From positions 1 through 58,892 of the forward strand of contig NZ_AUMR01000044.1 in NCBI RefSeq assembly GCF_000430785.1: a stretch of DNA of 58,892 nucleotides, given 5' to 3'. Each line of letters begins with the position of its first letter. Within the stretch, counting starts at the first letter, position 1. This document shows positions 55,882 through 58,892 of the stretch, one piece after another. The DNA is from Ectobacillus panaciterrae DSM 19096. GTDB taxonomy: Bacteria > Bacillota > Bacilli > Bacillales > Bacillaceae_G. Made by a program: the position numbers and the translations under genes. Under the pieces are notes generated by a model. It made no database searches. It saw only the letters and a program-made list of their open reading frames with translations, and was not told the origin of the DNA.

Positions 55882-55903
55882 CCTCTTCAAAAGAAGAGGT
55901 TTT
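55882..55903. terminator. bidirectional terminator between salA and gerD
   Basis: CCTCTTC / GAAGAGG with an AAAA loop, T-rich on the plus side and A-rich upstream. It serves two converging genes and touches the gerD stop codon. Confidence 0.7.
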
Positions 55904-56525
55904 ACTTTTGTTGCTGATCGCTGCTTTGTGAACCGCCGCCTTCGCTGCTAGAAGATTTAGAGGAGCTGCCTCCGCCCCCGCCTTTTTCTGCCTTTTGAAT
56001 CGCTTTGCTGATTACATCAATCATTTTAGCTTGGAATAACGGACTTTCTGCTGTTTCTGTCAAAACCTGCTGCAGATACTTTTTGTACTCCTTGCTTTTC
56101 ATAGCTTGCATCATTTGTTTTTCTACTTCCGGGTTTTTCATGATATCCATTACCCCCGCTTGATACTCAGGGTCTTTCAGCAAGGTTTTTACAAGTTTGG
56201 CTTGTTCTTTTTCCATGCTCTTTGCGAAGCTGGCTGCAAATTTTGGATCGCTGAAGACATGCTGCCAAAACTGCTGACCTTTGTCTGACAGCATCACATC
56301 TTCTATCGTTTTTTTAACAACAGCTTCATCCAAAACTAAGGCTTGTTTTACTTTTTCATCTGCCAGCACTTGCTGAATTGCCTTTTTTCCTTCATCCGTT
56401 TTCAAAATATCCACAATCATTTTTTTCGTTTGGTCATAGTTCAGCTCAGATTTAGCTGCTTTTTGCTGAGCACAGGCAGTGGTAAGAAGGAGAAAACATA
56501 ATAACAGTAACGGAATCCGTTTCAT
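55902..56525 (-). CDS. gerD: spore germination lipoprotein GerD
   Basis: A 207-residue lipoprotein of the spore inner membrane that clusters nutrient germinant receptors into the germinosome. A lipoprotein signal peptide MKRIPLLLLCFLLLTTAC ends at lipobox Cys18. The middle (about 40-175) is heptad-rich helical, matching the trimeric rod of GerD. The tail is Gly/Ser-rich (KGGGGGSSSKSSSSEGGGSQ). Start is preceded on the minus strand by AAAGGGG. Likely sigma-G controlled. Confidence 0.95.
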   Translation of the reverse strand: MKRIPLLLLCFLLLTTACAQQKAAKSELNYDQTKKMIVDILKTDEGKKAIQQVLADEKVKQALVLDEAVVKKTIEDVMLSDKGQQFWQHVFSDPKFAASFAKSMEKEQAKLVKTLLKDPEYQAGVMDIMKNPEVEKQMMQAMKSKEYKKYLQQVLTETAESPLFQAKMIDVISKAIQKAEKGGGGGSSSKSSSSEGGGSQSSDQQQK

Positions 56526-56556
56526 CAGCCGGAGCCCCTTTCACTACTTTTTCTTT

Positions 56557-56586
56557 TAATATAAATCTCTTGATAAAAATTATGCA
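56557..56586 (-). promoter_or_regulatory. candidate sigma-G promoter of gerD
   Basis: On the minus strand TGCATA (56586-56581), 17-bp spacer, TATATTA (56563-56557). It fits the sigma-G/F pattern TGMATA - N17-18 - CATACTA well. gerD is sigma-G dependent in B. subtilis. Confidence 0.6.
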
Positions 56587-56616
56587 TATTCGCGTCTAGC
56601 TTTTTACAAGGGGGCT

Positions 56617-56625
56617 TGCTACAAT
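56617..56625 (+). promoter_or_regulatory. extended -10 promoter of kbaA
   Basis: TGCTACAAT (56617-56625) is an extended -10 without a good -35. It lies 38 bp before the GTG start. Confidence 0.4.
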
Positions 56626-56662
56626 TTAAATAGAACTACGGAAAATAATGGGGGATTATGTC

Positions 56663-57265
56663 GTGAACAGCCGAAAGTGGGTACGTTTATTTTTTTCAAC
56701 TTTGTTTCTGGGCGGCATTGGTACCATTTTAATCGGATTCACATTAAGATGGGATCAGTATGGGAAGTTTTTTCAGAATTTTGATACAAAAGAAATTCTT
56801 TCTATTTCATTCTGGCTGCTTGGTGTAGGATTTATTTTTAGCGTTATCAGTCAAGCGGGATTCTTTGCTTATTTAACGATTCATCGCTTCGGATTGGGAA
56901 TGTTCCGTTCCGCTTCACTTTGGAATGGAGTGCAAATTCTTTTAGTAGTGTTTGTTCTGTTTGATTTTGTATACTTGCGCTCTGTACTTTTTAATAATGC
57001 TAACGCTTCCATTGGGAATAACATTTTGATGGCGGTAGTGCTTCTCGTTGTCGCAGCATCAATAGCTTATATTAAGAGCAGGGAGACTAATAAACAGGCG
57101 TTTGTTCCGGCGCTCTTTTTCATGATAGTGGTTACGATTATAGAATGGGTTCCAGCATTGCGTGTCAATGATCGAGACTGGCTGTACTTAATGGTTGGAC
57201 CGCTCCTGCTCTGCAATGCTTATCAAATGTTAATTTTACATCGTCTCGTAAAAAAAGAAAGCTGA
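56663..57265 (+). CDS. kbaA: KbaA, KinB-signalling pathway activator
   Basis: A 200-residue integral membrane protein with about six hydrophobic segments, needed for KinB activation of the Spo0A phosphorelay in B. subtilis. I chose GTG 56663 (VNSRKWVRLFF) because GGGGGA lies 7 bp upstream; an in-frame ATG at 56648 has no ribosome-binding site. Biochemical role unknown. Its stop lies inside the terminator stem. Confidence 0.9.
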   Translation: MNSRKWVRLFFSTLFLGGIGTILIGFTLRWDQYGKFFQNFDTKEILSISFWLLGVGFIFSVISQAGFFAYLTIHRFGLGMFRSASLWNGVQILLVVFVLFDFVYLRSVLFNNANASIGNNILMAVVLLVVAASIAYIKSRETNKQAFVPALFFMIVVTIIEWVPALRVNDRDWLYLMVGPLLLCNAYQMLILHRLVKKES

Positions 57266-57288
57266 CTCTATGGTCAGCTTTCTTTTTT
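57257..57288. terminator. bidirectional terminator between kbaA and pdaB
   Basis: GAAAGCTGAC / GTCAGCTTTC, a 10-bp perfect stem with a 6-nt loop, flanked by A6 upstream and T6 downstream. It contains the kbaA stop and abuts the pdaB stop. Confidence 0.93.
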
Positions 57289-58051
57289 ACTCGGTATCTT
57301 TGCTTTTTGCGTTTGTATTGGAAATCAGTTCAGAAACTGAGGTGTTTGAGTAACCCGCTGTTTGTATCTTTTGAAGGAGTAGCGGCAGTGCTTTATTTGT
57401 TTGCAGTGCAGAGTCTGAAGCGTGAAGAAGGATAATATCTCCTGCACGAAGATCTTTTGTTACTTTTTTTACGATATTGTCTGCTCCTTCGTTTTTCCAG
57501 TCATCTGAATTATTGCTCCAATGGACAACCGTGTAGCCTAGAGATTCTGCAATTTTTAAAACAGTCTTGTCAAAGCTGCCGCTTGGCGGGCGGAGCAATT
57601 GCACTTGTTTTATTCCCAGTTTTTGAAATACTTCTTGGGCTTTTACTAAATCTTGTCTCACTTCGTTTGGTTTTAAAGAAGTATAGTCTTTATAGTTGTA
57701 GCCCATACTGCCGATCTCGTGACCATCCTTCATAATACGCTCTACAATGTTTGGATGTCGCTCAGCCCATGCAGCTGAGAGAAAGAAAGTAGCATTTTTG
57801 ATATTTTGCTGTTTGAGTGTATCTAAAATTGGCATGGCTTTTTCATCGCCCCAGCTGATATCAAAGGTTAACGCAACTTGATTTTTAGCGGCATCCCCTT
57901 TATAGATTGCTTTTGGTCCGGTTGCTGTGGAAAAAACAGATTGCTGAGAATATGTTCCTAAAAATAAAAACCACGCTGTAAACAAGGAAAGCAAAACAAT
58001 AAGCATCGTTTGTTTTAATTTATTTTTACTTGTTACAAAGAAGAAAAACAT
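57287..58051 (-). CDS. pdaB: polysaccharide deacetylase PdaB, spore maintenance
   Basis: A 254-residue protein of the NodB deacetylase family required to keep spores intact after late sporulation. A hydrophobic signal/anchor (about 10-32) precedes the NodB domain with [28 protein letters not shown] and the late [19 protein letters not shown] chose the ATG at 58051 with GAGGAGT 7 bp upstream; an ATG 24 bp earlier lacks a site. Confidence 0.94.
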   Translation of the reverse strand: MFFFFVTSKNKLKQTMLIVLLSLFTAWFLFLGTYSQQSVFSTATGPKAIYKGDAAKNQVALTFDISWGDEKAMPILDTLKQQNIKNATFFLSAAWAERHPNIVERIMKDGHEIGSMGYNYKDYTSLKPNEVRQDLVKAQEVFQKLGIKQVQLLRPPSGSFDKTVLKIAESLGYTVVHWSNNSDDWKNEGADNIVKKVTKDLRAGDIILLHASDSALQTNKALPLLLQKIQTAGYSNTSVSELISNTNAKSKDTE

Positions 58052-58088
58052 AGGCAACTCCTCTCCCTTGTCCAATCCTTTTCAGTTA

Positions 58089-58132
58089 CTTATATGCTGA
58101 AAAACTATAAAAGATGACCAAGGTTTTATTCA
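58089..58132 (-). promoter_or_regulatory. candidate sporulation promoters of pdaB
   Basis: Two overlapping patterns on the minus strand: TGAATA (58132-58127) - 17 bp - TATAGTT (58109-58103), resembling sigma-G/F; and TCATCTT (58117-58111) - 14 bp - CATATAAG (58096-58089), resembling sigma-E and matching the cwlD site. Inferred only. Confidence 0.45.
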
Positions 58133-58188
58133 TAAAAATAAAGATATAGGAAATGATTAACATATATTTACAAATCAGAGGTGGGTAT

Positions 58189-58404
58189 ATGTTGGGTTTT
58201 ATGGTAAATGAAAAAGAATTAAAAGAACTGGAGTATTTATTAAAAAGAGAAATGGATGAAATTTTATTTGATTTTGAAGATGAGAGAATTGATTACGTAG
58301 TGAAGCGGGCGATGGAGGAAAGGTATATCATTTTATTCCGGTTATTTTCCAGGGTTACATCTCCGGCAGAATGCGTTCGATATACAAGAAAAAGAATGCA
58401 TTAG
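58189..58404 (+). CDS. small conserved-looking protein of unknown function
   Basis: A 71-residue charged, mostly helical protein (start MLGFMVNEKELKELEYLLKR), with no membrane segment or metal motif. ATG 58189 has AGAGGTGGG 5 bp upstream; an ATG at 58153 lacks a site. I recall similar small proteins downstream of pdaB in the B. cereus group but cannot confirm. Its reading frame has normal Bacillus codon use, which supports it being real. Function unknown. Confidence 0.75.
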   Translation: MLGFMVNEKELKELEYLLKREMDEILFDFEDERIDYVVKRAMEERYIILFRLFSRVTSPAECVRYTRKRMH

Positions 58405-58423
58405 AAATAGTTATAAAAAAGTA

Positions 58424-58453
58424 TTGACTCTTTGTGAATAAGTATGGTAAATT
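58424..58453 (+). promoter_or_regulatory. rRNA operon promoter P1
   Basis: TTGACT (58424-58429), 18-bp spacer, TAAATT (58448-58453). It lies ~175 bp upstream of 16S and before a stronger P2. Confidence 0.5.
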
Positions 58454-58507
58454 TATATTCGTCGCCAGTGAGCGAACGAAACGAAAATGAAAAGCAAAAA
58501 TAAATGT

Positions 58508-58536
58508 TTGACATTGAGTTTTGGAAATGATATTAT
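58508..58536 (+). promoter_or_regulatory. rRNA operon promoter P2
   Basis: TTGACA (58508-58513), 17-bp spacer, TATTAT (58531-58536). A boxA-like antitermination segment, AGTTCTTTGAAAACT (58563-58577), follows in the leader, as in other Bacillus rrn operons. Confidence 0.85.
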
Positions 58537-58626
58537 GATTAAGTCGCCTTGAAGCGATGATGAGTTCTTTGAAAACTAAACAAAATGCGAAACGTCAATT
58601 TTTATTTTAAAGCTAGACAAACACTT

Positions 58627-58892
<266 letters not shown>

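Overview
The window is chromosomal DNA from a low-GC, endospore-forming Firmicute of the genus Bacillus. Protein lengths and wording (McsB, RpoB 1177 aa, RpoC 1203 aa, KbaA, GerD, PdaB) and the 5S rRNA look closest to the B. cereus group and its relatives. I cannot name the species from sequence alone. The segment lies between two ribosomal RNA operons: the 3' end of a 23S gene plus a 5S gene open it (1-320), and the promoters and 5' end of the next 16S gene close it (about 58424-58892). Almost every gene is co-oriented with the rRNA. Only gerD and pdaB, near the right end, are on the minus strand.

Layout: (1) 574-7775, the CtsR-controlled stress operon ctsR-mcsA-mcsB-clpC, then radA and disA. 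(2) 7826-11732, yacL, the isoprenoid genes ispD-ispF, and gltX. (3) 11729-15925, a T-box-controlled cysteine block (cysE-cysS) with mrnC, rlmB and rae1. (4) 15930-17788, sigH, rpmG, secE, nusG. (5) 17799-20446, rplK-rplA and rplJ-rplL, the latter behind an L10 leader. (6) 20795-28855, a methyltransferase gene and rpoB-rpoC. (7) 28898-33716, the str operon rpsL-rpsG-fusA-tuf. (8) 33755-48462, the S10-spc-alpha ribosomal protein cluster from rpsJ to rplQ, with secY, adk, map, infA and rpoA inside it. (9) 49022-53296, the ECF transporter genes ecfA1-ecfA2-ecfT, truA, and rplM-rpsI behind an L13 leader. (10) 53508-58404, a sporulation/germination block (ybaK, cwlD, salA, gerD, kbaA, pdaB and a small unknown gene).

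Most of this is the classic Bacillus ribosomal superregion and is ordinary in content: translation and transcription machinery, protein quality control, c-di-AMP synthesis and sporulation functions. The unexpected points are local. rpoA, normally an essential single-copy gene, is damaged twice: its first ~50 codons are replaced by a short sequence containing a strong hairpin, and ~92 nt are missing in the C-terminal domain, with a frameshift. A 20-codon ORF with three Cys codons in its first five and a strong ribosome-binding site lies between the cysteine T-box terminator and cysE. Two families of structured intergenic repeats occur, one in four tandem copies whose helices covary between copies. 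The L7Ae-like gene usually found between rpoC and rpsL is absent and a promoter-bearing spacer lies there. A terminator-like hairpin sits in the rpoB leader.

Coordinates of promoters, leaders and hairpins come from reading the sequence by eye. Functional statements about proteins rest on family recognition from their sequence, not on database searches.
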